Positions 25,537-35,214 of a stretch of 64,000 nucleotides of DNA are shown one piece after another. The notes beneath the pieces were generated by a model that saw only the letters and a list, made by a program, of their open reading frames with translations, did no database searches and was not told where the DNA came from. Both the position numbers and the translations under genes were made by a program. Origin of the DNA: Onthophagus taurus (lineage: Eukaryota; Arthropoda; Insecta; Coleoptera; Scarabaeidae); NCBI RefSeq assembly GCF_036711975.1, contig NC_091973.1:1736001-1800000 (forward strand). Direction: 5' to 3'. How positions within the stretch are numbered: the stretch's first letter is position 1; each line of letters begins with the position of its first letter.

Positions 25537-27017
25537 CAGTGGCGTAACTACGGGGTCGCAAAAGGACGCATTGCGTCGGGGCCCGTCGCCCTTGGGCCCT
25601 CAAACGATTTTGAAAAAATTTAAAGATTTTAATTAGTAAAATTTTGTGTTTAAAACTTTTTAAAATTCCCAAGAACGGGTAAAAAACTGCTGAGGGAATG
25701 AAAAATAAAATTCTATCTATATTAGACGAAATGAAGATACCAATTGAAAAATGTATTGGTCAAGGATACGACGGAGCAAATGTAATGAGTGGTATATACA
25801 ATAGTCTGCAACAAAAAATAAAGAACATTCAACAAAATGCAGATTACGTTCATTGTGCAAGCCATAATTTAAATCTTGTCATAAAAAATGCAATAGAGAA
25901 AAATAAAGATGTGTCCGCATTTTTCGTTACACTCCAAGAAATATATTCATTTTTTGGAAATTCTATTAACAGATGGGATTTGCTTTCAAAGTTCACAGGC
26001 GAATCAAATGTAACTTTAAAAAAATTAAATCCTACTCGATGGTCTGGAAGATTGACTTCTCTAGATTTAGATGAAGCCAAAACTGTTTTGAACCAAGCTT
26101 ATAATAAAGTTTCAGAAAGTTGATCAAAATTTACTAAAATAAAAGGTGAGGCTGCAGAAATTGCAAGAACTTGGAATGTTCCCCTTGAGTTTCAAAAGAA
26201 ACGACAGCCTAAAGTGAAACACCATTTTGATGAATTGGCGAAAAATTATCACTTTTCTTCAAGAGAAGATATGTTTAGAGTTGGAATATTTAATGTTGTC
26301 ATAGATACTATTTCACATCAACTACATGACAGATTTAAAAGCATGGAAAAATTAAGAAATTATTTTGGATTTCTGGATCCACAAAGATTATCAACGTTAA
26401 AAGACAAAGATATTTTAAAAGAATGTGAAAAATTACAAAAGAAGTATTCAACTTTTTTAACTGAACAATTTTCATTGCAATTTATTCATGTTCATTCGCT
26501 TTTAAAAGACAAGTTAAAAGAATTGCAAAGTGTAAAAGATTTTGCTAACTTAGTAATGACCAAATATAATTGCTTAGAAACTGATATATCGGATGTATTT
26601 TCTGATTTTATATTGTTCTTCACACTCCCTGTAACAGTTGCTTCTGTAGAAAGATCATTTAGCAAGTTAAAAATAATAAAGGACTATAGAAGAATTAGTA
26701 TGCGACAATCGCGGCTGAATGATCTTTCTATATTAGCAATTGAAAGCAGTGAGGCTAAGAAAATGGATTTAAAAAATTTAATAAATATATTTGCAGCGAT
26801 GAAATCTAGAAGAAAACAACTTTTGTAATAATTTAGTTCTTAGTTCTTGGTTTTTGTTAGTAAATTTGAAAATAAATAAGTATTTTCAACTTAATTTGTG
26901 TTTTTTTTTCTGTATACCATAATATGTATACATAGTATTACTACCTTTGCTATAAAGACAGGGGCCATTTACAAAATTTTGCGCCTGGGCCCATATTTTC
27001 TAGTTACGCCTATAGTG
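25537..27017 (+). mobile_element. Decayed hAT-superfamily DNA transposon
   Basis: Imperfect terminal inverted repeats: CAGTGGCGTAACTA at 25537 against the complement of TAGTTACGCCTATAGTG ending at 27017. Both ends also carry a GGGCCC-centred subterminal block. The interior encodes hAT transposase sequence on the plus strand (next entry). No convincing 8-bp target duplication remains, so the insertion is old or its edges have changed. Confidence 0.85.
25698..26828 (+). pseudogene. hAT transposase remnant (ZMYM1/DUF4371-like)
   Basis: Once encoded a hAT transposase with an RNase-H-like core. Visible blocks: CIGQGYDGANVMSG followed by YVHCASHNLNLVI (core region typical of DUF4371/ZMYM1-like proteins), LNPTRWSGR, and the C-terminal dimerisation block (LPVTVASVERSFSKLKIIK, then RLNDLSILAIES). 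An in-frame TGA at 26121-26123 splits it; the reading frame is the same on both sides. The N-terminal zinc finger and first catalytic Asp region are absent, since only about 160 bp separate the left terminal repeat from the first codon. It is therefore not functional as it stands. Confidence 0.88.
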
Positions 27018-27029
27018 AATTATATATTA

Positions 27030-27681
27030 GTTGTCACAACAGATATTTCTGTTGGAGAGATGACAAAAACTATTGCTCTCAGGTGCGTAAATATCGTGGA
27101 AAATACTGAAATTTGCTCAATTTCTGAGTGTGAAACCAAGTCTACGCTGATTGAAATTTATGGAAGAAATAATCTCGGCCGACTTCGAAGACGTCGGCCG
27201 CCCTAAATATTGTTCATGAGATTATTCGGCCGCCCCAAGTACTCTTTGTGATATAAGAAATAACCTCGGCCGACTTCGAAGACGTCGGCCGCCCTAAGTT
27301 CATGATACTTGGGACGGCCGACGTCTTCGAAGTCGGCCGAGTTTGTTTCTTCGTATTTTTCTCGATATTTATGCATCTGAGAACAAAAGTGGAAGAGAGC
27401 AATATTGTTAAGAATGAAATTTGGTACAACTTTTGTTCTAAAAGTTTTTTTATAACATGTTCTGATTCCTGGGTATTGTTCATGATCTCGGCCAACTTCG
27501 AAGACGTCGGCCGCCCTAACTATTGTTCATGATACTCGAGATACTCTGAGTATGAAGCCAAGTCTACCCTGATTGAAATTTATGGAATAAATAATCTCGG
27601 CCGACTTCGAAGACGTCGGCCGCCCTAAGTGTTATTCAAGATACTTTTAGAACAAAAGTTGTAGCAAATTTTATTCTTAAC
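27030..27681. repeat. Cluster of the palindrome-ended repeat, left of captured gene fragment
   Basis: Five near-palindromes of the CGGCCGAC/GTCGGCCG type lie at about 27175, 27255, 27312, 27485 and 27597. They are joined by TAAGTATTGTTCATGATACTTG-like linkers and TTTTAGAACAAAAGTTGTA modules in both orientations. The cluster ends in a 67-bp block (27615-27681) repeated exactly at 28457-28523. Confidence 0.88.
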
Positions 27682-28444
27682 TAAAAATTAGAGGCAAATA
27701 TTAAAAAAATTCCAACAATAATAAATAAATAAAAAGTAAAATTATTTATATTTTTGTTTTAGAACGAATTTCAAAAAGTGATTGCACAAAAAGAGAGGGT
27801 ACAAATTGTTGTGAGCGATGTTAATGAAACTGATGATGGTAAAATATTAAAATTAACACTAATACATACAGTGTGTTAATTAATTATCGCACCCGACGTC
27901 ATCATTGCAAATATGCAACCAATATCACAGTATTTATTTTATAATACACGAATACATATACTGTGATATTGGTTGCATACTTGCAATGATGACGTTGGGT
28001 ACGATAATTAATTAACACTCTGTATTTATCAAAAATTTTTTTAGTAAAATCTCAAGTACCTAAATTTATGATACCTTCACCATTTGATGCGGGGGTTACC
28101 CGGCGGGTAAAACACGCTTATTCAACTTTGGACGCAGTTAGTGTTCGAACTGGGGTATTTTTGAGGCGATATCCATTGGGTAGAGTTTTTGTTTTCTCTT
28201 ATATGGTAATAAATAATTGCTATTAATTTGTTTGGAGGACTGATACATCCTCTGTTCGTTTGTAATTCAAAAAATTCGAAAAAATAAGGGATGTAGAAGT
28301 CCTCTTAGATTCTACCATGCTTGATTTGTACTTAATTTTTATAAATTTTAGGTGCTTTTACATTTATGGATGATGATTATCTTATGTACTTATATGCCAA
28401 GTAATAAATAAATCGAATTAAATCAGTTTTTGGAAGTTTGGAAT
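27682..28444 (+). pseudogene. Inverted duplicate of the Golgin-84 3' end (exons 4-6 with introns)
   Basis: Plus-strand copy of the region 29907-30653 of the minus-strand Golgin-84 gene. It begins within the last 11 bp of exon 3, where the following donor GT reads GC, and includes introns, so it arose from DNA and not from mRNA. Exon 4 equivalent 27763-27838, exon 5 28045-28205, exon 6 28352-28411; lengths and frames equal the parent. By my comparison the 297 coding bases differ at six sites, five of them silent and one Ala-to-Gly. The copy has no promoter, start codon or upstream exons of its own, so a protein product is unlikely unless a nearby transcript supplies them. It ends GGAAGTTTGGAATG at the edge of a palindrome repeat. 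Confidence 0.9.
27868..28024. mobile_element. Short inverted-repeat MITE in captured intron
   Basis: A 157-bp element with near-perfect long terminal inverted repeats: TACAGTGTGTTAATTAATTA and its complement, ending CACTCTGTA at 28024. The arms are about 65 bp and contain CGACGTCATCATTGCA and CCAATATCACAGTAT. The 5'-TAC ends suggest a Tc1/mariner-type MITE with TA targets. It sits at the same intron position as 30326-30468. Confidence 0.87.
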
Positions 28445-28650
28445 GACGTCTTCGAAGTCGGCCGCCCTAAGTGTTATTCAAGATACTTTTAGAACAAAAG
28501 TTGTAGCAAATTTTATTCTTAACAGCATTGCTCTCTTTCACTTTTGCTCTCACATGCTTGAAAATTTTTTGGATTGGTAGGTTTACAAGTTGTTAGTCCA
28601 CCCCGTTTGTAATTTATGGAAGAAATTCGGCCGACTTCGCCAATAATAAC
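28445..28650. repeat. Palindrome-ended repeat, right of captured gene fragment
   Basis: Starts mid-palindrome (ACGTCTTCGAAGTCGGCCGCCC), continues through the exact 67-bp block 28457-28523, then runs on as normal element interior (CTCTCTTTCACTTTTGCTCTCA) to a diverged end near 28635. Confidence 0.83.
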
Positions 28651-29074
28651 GATATCTGCTTTGACAGCTAAAATCAAAACATACTGTATATAATAAAAAT
28701 TGATTTTATGAAATATATTTGTAACTACATACCTGCTCTTTACCATCTCTTATTTATAATATCTAATGTACCTAAAAAAATCATACATCATATAAATCCA
28801 ACATTGTTGAGGTTATGTAAGTTTTTCTAATGACATTTAATCCAAGTTTCGATCGACTAATTCTTCAACATATTTGTATATAACAATTTATATTAATATG
28901 ATAACAAATATTGTTATTTAATAATTAATAATTTAATCATGCAATAAAAATGAAGCTCAAATTTTTGAAATTATAATTAAAAAAGCTTTAATAATTTACT
29001 TTGTTATGACAGAAACGCCTTAAAATCAATCGAACATCTCTAAAAGAATTAAATGACTTGTAAACAGAAAGAGA

Positions 29075-29745
29075 ATGGATAGTTACTCAAAGAATTTAAA
29101 TCCTAAGATAGTGGAGAACGTTTCGGAGAAGTTTCAAAAACAGTTAATTAAACGTGAGTTGTTCTAATTATTTTAATATTAATAGGTGTTTTAAAGAATG
29201 CTTTTTAGTTGCTCTAAAATCAGTAAACGAATCTGAGGTTATATTATTAAACGATTCAGCATTACTAAAGCTAAAAGAAGAAAATAATATTAATGATGAG
29301 GTATTATACGATCTGGTTGGAATCTACATAGCGGTTATTAATTTATTCTTATGGAACAGCAAGGAGGAATTTGAAGAAAAATTATTCAATGCAGGTTTTC
29401 CTCAAAGCTTTATCGACAACCTACCCTTTAACCAGAACAATCGGGATGTGATACTTTCGAATGTACAAAAAGAAAACACGGTTTCTGTAGATTATAAAAT
29501 AGATATTAGTTTAAATAATAGGTAAAATTATTTTGTTTTGGTAAAAAATAAATAATAAAATGCATCTTTTTAGTTCTTTAAAGAAAATTATTCCACCATG
29601 GGTTATTCTCAACTTAAATCAAGGTGAAAAGAAGGTTAATTTTTCCATGGATAGTGCCACATTCCACAAATTACGTTTTAGTTTAGCCGAACTTCTTAAG
29701 GAATTACAAAGCGTTAAAAATATGAATATTGTAAAAAATAAATAA
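29075..29745 (+). CDS. COMMD5: COMM domain protein, COMMD5-like
   Basis: Subunit of the Commander/CCC complex, which works with retriever and WASH in endosomal recycling (known for COMMD proteins). Exons 29075-29153, 29209-29521 and 29574-29745 give 187 aa, against about 190-225 in the family. The first intron (29154-29208) must use the second AG: the first AG, at 29184, leads to a stop within a few codons. The C-terminal COMM domain is clear: VDYKIDISLNN, SSLKKIIPPWVILNLNQ, then TFHKLRFSLAELLKELQSV. The F-x-x-LR-x-S-x-A-x-x-LKE pattern is closest in memory to COMMD5; the paralogue call is less sure than the family. The stop lies 194 bp from the convergent Golgin-84 stop, so the 3' UTRs may overlap. 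Confidence 0.85.
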
Positions 29746-29939
29746 ATTTTATAACTCAAATAGAGTATTTTGATTTCTTTAATTTTCTAAAAATTATTAT
29801 AACACGTTTTATTTCATTTTTTTTAATAAAATATAAAATCTATCAACAATCACTAGAATTAAATATTACACGAACAATTTATAAATAATAAAATAGTTTA
29901 TACTTCATTCCAAACTTCCAAAAATTGATTTAATTCGAT

Positions 29940-31852
29940 TTATTTATTACTTGGCATATAAGTACATAAGATAATCATCATCCATAAATGTAAAAGAACC
30001 TAAAATTTATAAAAATTAAGTACAAATCAAGCATGGTAGAATCTAAGAGGACTTCTACATCCCTTATTTTTCGAATTTTTTGAATTACAAAAGAACAGAG
30101 GATGTAGAAGTCCTCCAAACAAATTAATAACAATTATTTATTACCATGTAGGAGAAAACAAAAACTCTAGCCAACGGATATCGCCTCAAAAATACCCCAG
30201 TTCGAACACTAACTGCGTCCAAAGTTGAATAAGCGTGTTTTACCCGCCGGGTAACCCCCGCATCAAACGGTGAAGGTATCATAAATTTAGGTACTTGAGA
30301 TTTTACTAAAAAAATTTTTGATAAATACAGTGTGTTAATTAATTATCGCACCCGACGTCATCATTGCAAGTATGCAACCAATATCACAGTATATGTATTG
30401 CAATACGCAAATCGTGTATTATAAAATAAATACTGTGATATTGGTTGCATATTAATTAACACACTGTATGTATTAGTGTTAATTTTAATATTTTACCATC
30501 ATCAGTTTCATTAACATCGCTCACAACAATTTGTACCCTCTCTTTTTGTGCAATCACTTTTTGAAATTCGTTCTAAAACAAAAATATAAATAATTTTACT
30601 TTTTATTTATTTATTATTGTTGGAATTTTTTTAATATTTACCTCTAATTTTTCAAGTTGAATTCTCAACGCGTTTCTTTCAGAAGTGATCGTTTCAAGTG
30701 TGTTTTGTTTAACCATTAAAGTTTGCGTTAAAGAATGTAATCTTGATTCAAAATCTCCCACTTTTCCCACGCCGGTAAACTCCTTTAGGCGATTTCTCGT
30801 TTCTTTTAGCTCATTCCCAGTTAAATTTAACAAATTTTTCGTCTCGTTGAGTTCGTTTAAGCTGGATTGAAGCTCTTTCGTTTTAATTCGGCATTCTTCT
30901 TCGACGAAACCGCGCATTTTCTTCTCATTGTTCAGGCTTTCTTTAATACTTTGTATGGATAGGTGATGAGATTTTTGTAAATCGACGTAATTTCGTTGTA
31001 AATCATTTAAAGACGCGTTTAAATCGTCGATTTTCTTTGTAAGTTCGTTGTTTTTGGTTTGTTGGAATACTAATTCGTCTTTTAATTGGTTGTTATATTT
31101 GTTTAAAAATTTATCGGACTCATTTTCTGAGGAGGAATTTTCGTTACTTGATGATTTATGTGATAAAAGTTTTTCTTTTTCTTGTAGGATTCTTTGAGCG
31201 CGATTTTTATACTGTTCCATTTCATTTTGGGCTATTGATACTGATTCGTTGGCTCGTTCTAATTGAGATTTAACATTAATATTTTCGTTTTGTAACTCTG
31301 AGTATAAATGTTGTAGGTTTAATATTTGCTTATTTAATTCGCGGTTATCAGACTCTAATTTTAATATCTTTTCTTCCATGTTTATTTGAAACTCATCTAT
31401 TATGTGGAAACTATTTTCTCTTGACAATAATGATGAAGATGTTGAAAGTTGCATTTCTGCATTATTTATTTCTAACAAATACAAATTATTGAGATAAAAA
31501 TTTATTAACTCTAAGAATTATTTACCTGGCGGGTTTAAAACATTAACACCATCATCACTTTCATCTCGCTCAACCTTTTCAACAGCTTGTATTGACATAT
31601 TATGATCATTATGATCTGAAACTTCTACCTCAATAAACTTGGAAGTGGATTTAACAGTAGGAATAGCTTGGATATAACATTCTGGATCGTTAGACCTACA
31701 AAATAAAATACATCAATATATTAATTGGAGGAACAAATCAACTTTTCTTACTCATTTTTGGGCAAGTTATCGTTTAGAACGTTGGCGGCGTTTTTGTCGA
31801 TTTTATTGAGTAAGTCTTCCGCCTTCCCTGCTAAATTTTGCAACCAAGCCAT
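29940..31852 (-). CDS. GOLGA5: Golgin-84, Golgi tethering coiled-coil protein
   Basis: C-terminally anchored Golgi tether that captures intra-Golgi vesicles and helps keep Golgi ribbon structure (known for the family). Exons in transcript order: 31852-31752, 31695-31526, 31471-30642, 30572-30497, 30305-30145, 29999-29940, 465 aa. That is shorter than fly (about 516) and human (731) proteins. The start MAWLQNLAGKAEDLLNKID is the family N-terminus. Exon 3 is one long coiled coil. Exons 4-6 encode the conserved C-terminus: FMIPSPFDAGVTRRVKHAY, RTGVFLRRYPLARVFVFSYM, and a tail-anchor transmembrane helix VLLHLWMMIILCTYMPSNK. Intron 4 contains a truncated MITE (30326-30468). Most of the 3' half is duplicated in inverted orientation at 27682-28444. 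Confidence 0.95.
30326..30468. mobile_element. MITE in Golgin-84 intron 4, one arm shortened
   Basis: Same element as 27868-28024: TACAGTGTGTTAATTAATTA at one end and CACACTGTA at the other. About 28 bp of the right arm (the part with TTGCAATGATGACG) is missing here but present in the duplicate. The duplicate therefore keeps the older, fuller form. Confidence 0.85.
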
Positions 31853-34800
31853 TTGGAAAATAACGTTTTTGTCAACTAATAACACTTAACTACGATACAT
31901 CTCGTTATGAAGTGATGTTTGTGGCCTTGAAATAAAGTTGCGTGAGGCGCCATCTATGTACGTTTAATTTAATCTTATTATTTAAGCTTTGAGTTCTCCT
32001 CTCCATCTTAAAGCTTTCTGAACGCAAGGTGAAGCCAGAACTTTTTGTTGGCTCAAATAAAAAACATTGCAATGAATGAAGAGCTTCATTAATTAGCATT
32101 AGAAAAGGATTTTAAGCAATACTCATTCCTAACTATTAATATCTAATTTAAAGTTCAATATTAACTGATTGTATTCTTCATTGTTGGAGACCAATGACAA
32201 CATAGAAGCTGTGCCACTCTTTATATACCTTGGCGTACAATTATCAGAGCAATACATTATTCTGCATTGTCTCCCATATTCAGATCCCAGAAAGTCTTCG
32301 AGAGAGAGATCTTGAGGAGAATATTTGGGCCAGTTCGGGAGGAGGATAAATCTTCTTAAGCCTAAAATGGGCTGGCTACGTTATCAGAATGGGAGAAGAG
32401 AGAGTTTCGGGAGTAGGAGTTGGAAGAGAGAGGCCAGGGACAGGGATGAATGGAAGCAGAGGCTGAGGGAGGCCAAGGCTCGATACGGGCTGTAGAGCCA
32501 TAGATGGATTCTTCATTGTGTATCAAAAAGATAAAATGATCAATTACACAATCCCAAATTTCACAATTACCACGAGTTTGAGAAATGCTCTTTTAACATG
32601 CCTCATAAAGAATAAAATTAAGCTGTATAAACCGAAATTTAGCATTGCGTAACTTTGTTGCATGCAAATTATGGTCCATCATCAGAATATATACTGATTA
32701 ATTTGTAATAACATTAATATTACTTAGAATTAGGTAATAAAATTGATTTCCTGTAAGAATGTACATTTTTATGACGATATAAGTAGTTAAAAAAAATGTT
32801 GAAGCGCAATCTGTTGATGGAAAAGGAACTAAATTTCAAGTGGGGGATTTAAAAAAGATATACATTAAAAAATAAATAAAAAAAGGGTTATGATAACATG
32901 TTTTATTTTTGTTTAATCTATACATAAATATAAAAAAGTAATAATTTACTTTTAACATAGCGAATTTGTATCTTTTTATTACTTACACAAGTCAGTTCAT
33001 ATTTTTTTTGGGAAAAAAACAAAATAACTAAGAGAAAAAAAAAATAACTAAGAAACTAAGCTATCGGATTCGTTTTTATCGTGACAATGCGAGAAAAACC
33101 TAAATTTACGTTTACTTCCTCTTTTAAATACTGAAATGTAGTTCCTTTAAATATCACAGGCGGATGAAATAAACAATTTAGAAAACGGAGTTTTTTTTTT
33201 GAAACGGAATAAAGAATTTTTTTACCTAATTTCTTCTGTCAATTTATTTTTATTAACTTTTACTTTCGTATTTTTTTGTTTTTGAGATAAATCTAATCTT
33301 AAATAGACTCAGCGACAAATATATTGTATAAATATGTTTATTTCAGATCTATAGTCTTAAAATTAACATTGATATTAACAATTAAAGTATTTGATATTTT
33401 TTAGGTATAAATAGATGACAATATTTTTTAATATATAAAAACTAATACCGAAAAATATTGTTACATATTTATCTTGAAACAAGAAAGATGTATTCTTTTT
33501 AAGTAATTTTGAAAATTGCTACTTTTTTTGTCCCCTACCCTGTTTTTTCTCTATAACTTAAACATATTTATCTATTTACAAAAATAAATACAAAAAAAAC
33601 CAACTTGAAAAAATAAAAATAATAAAAAAATAAACGAAAATATTGCAATATTTTTGTATTAATGGACAGATATTTAAATAATTCGCTATGTTTTTTGCTT
33701 ATAATTTTCACTTATAATGATCCGCTTTTAATTAACAAAAAAAAATTAAATTAAAATCCATGATAAGCGATTTGTATTGCATCATTCATCTTCATTTTAT
33801 CACAAAACAACAGTTAAGAATAATAACAATACAATAATGGTTTTAGGGTAGGGGGCGTTTTCTTCTTTTTCTTCGTCTTGAAATATCTAAAAGCTACACT
33901 TTTCCTTTTCTCTTTTTTATTTTATTTTTGACACTGTAGATAAAATAAAACAATCTCTAATCAAAAAACTTTGATTCGCATCTTATTTACTTATTTTGTC
34001 TCGATTTTTAGTTTTACATACAATTTACAATATTTATATACAGAAGCTACTTTGTAGCCAACACTGCCTTCTTTTTTTCTTTTTTTTTATTTCTTTTTCT
34101 TTCTTTTTCAACAGAAGATAAAATGATTAAATAACGAATAAAATGAAAAGTATTTAAATGAAACCGAATTTTAATTAAGTTTAGCATATTACGTAATACA
34201 GTAGAAATCACTTATAAATAGGTTGGGAATGATTTTATCGTTACTACTACTCGTTATTTATTTATTTCGGCAGTTCTATCCGCAATAAAAAATTCAGGAA
34301 GTAAACAATTAAATTAAGCAGATTTAATTAAGTTTAGTTCGAGGATTCACGTTTTTAGAACTGTCGAAAAAAACCTATATATCAATTAATTAATTAATTC
34401 TGAAAGAAAAAACAACCTCATCTCGACTGATTGTAACTGGACGTTATAAGCGATATCTATTGTATCTAAAAAAATACGAATTAATAATATAATGATTCTA
34501 AAAACAATAAAGGATTCTCAGTTTTTATGTCAAAGACAAAATCAATAATAGTGAAAGAAAAAAAACAACATTTTGCTTATGTTTTCTGAAAGAAATATAA
34601 AAAGTATTTTACTAAAACGGAAAACCATGGAGAATTTGTCGTAATTAATAAGGCTTTGATTATTTATTTATTCTTTTGTTTTTTACACTAAATGACTAGA
34701 GCGTCAACAAGTTAGAAAAGTAAAAAGTAAAAAAAACATTCAAGTTTTAGTGAAAATTATAAAAATATCTGTCCGGAATCTTATTACGATATAGTAGAAT

Positions 34801-35214
34801 AATAGAATAATTATATATACAATCCATTCTACAGTATCTTATGTAAAATTTATATTATTATTATAAAAAAATTCTCCAATTCGCCGCTTTTTTTATCATT
34901 ATTTTTATTTATGTTTTTTTCTCATTTTTTATCGCAACAGAAACACGTTGAAACATGTCGAAACACGAAATCCACTTCGCTACACGTTTCAAAGTTCCCG
35001 GGGTAACGGTAAATAGTAGTAGAGTGCGCGCCGGAAGTGTTAATTAATTAATTTTTGTTTCATTTCCGAAACGCGCATAGGAACACAAATAATCAATAAA
35101 CGACCTGTTTTTCATTTTTTTCTTCTCATTACAGTTTATTATTCGTTACAACCTGACGTGTGGGGCCGTTCACTAAGTAGTGTATAGGTTATAACCCCAC
35201 ATTGAAGCCCAATC
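31853..35214. other. Intergenic and probable long AT-rich 3' UTR; LINE tail inside
   Basis: 31853-32300 is the upstream side of Golgin-84. A LINE tail fragment lies at about 32300-32510. 32750-35214 is very AT-rich with poly-A and poly-T runs and a pyrimidine tract at 34065-34110, and lies downstream of the minus-strand gene ending at 35215. It may include that gene's 3' UTR; several AATAAA/ATTAAA complements are present but none can be singled out. No other gene seen. Confidence 0.5.
32300..32510 (+). mobile_element. LINE 3' tail fragment
   Basis: In one frame it reads GWLRYQNGRRESFGSRSWKR, then a block ending in DEWKQRLREAKARYGL and a stop. This is the W-x-x-x-L-x-x-A-K-A-x-x-GL ending typical of non-LTR retrotransposon ORF2 proteins in insects. 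It is 5'-truncated. The ending CGGGCTGTAGAGCCA also occurs at 37.8 kb, so both belong to one family. Confidence 0.7.

Noticed and set aside
29154-29208. Reading the COMMD gene from 29154 as an unspliced start
   Set aside because: The true ATG at 29075 with a 55-bp intron gives a better N-terminus; 29154 is the GT of that intron.
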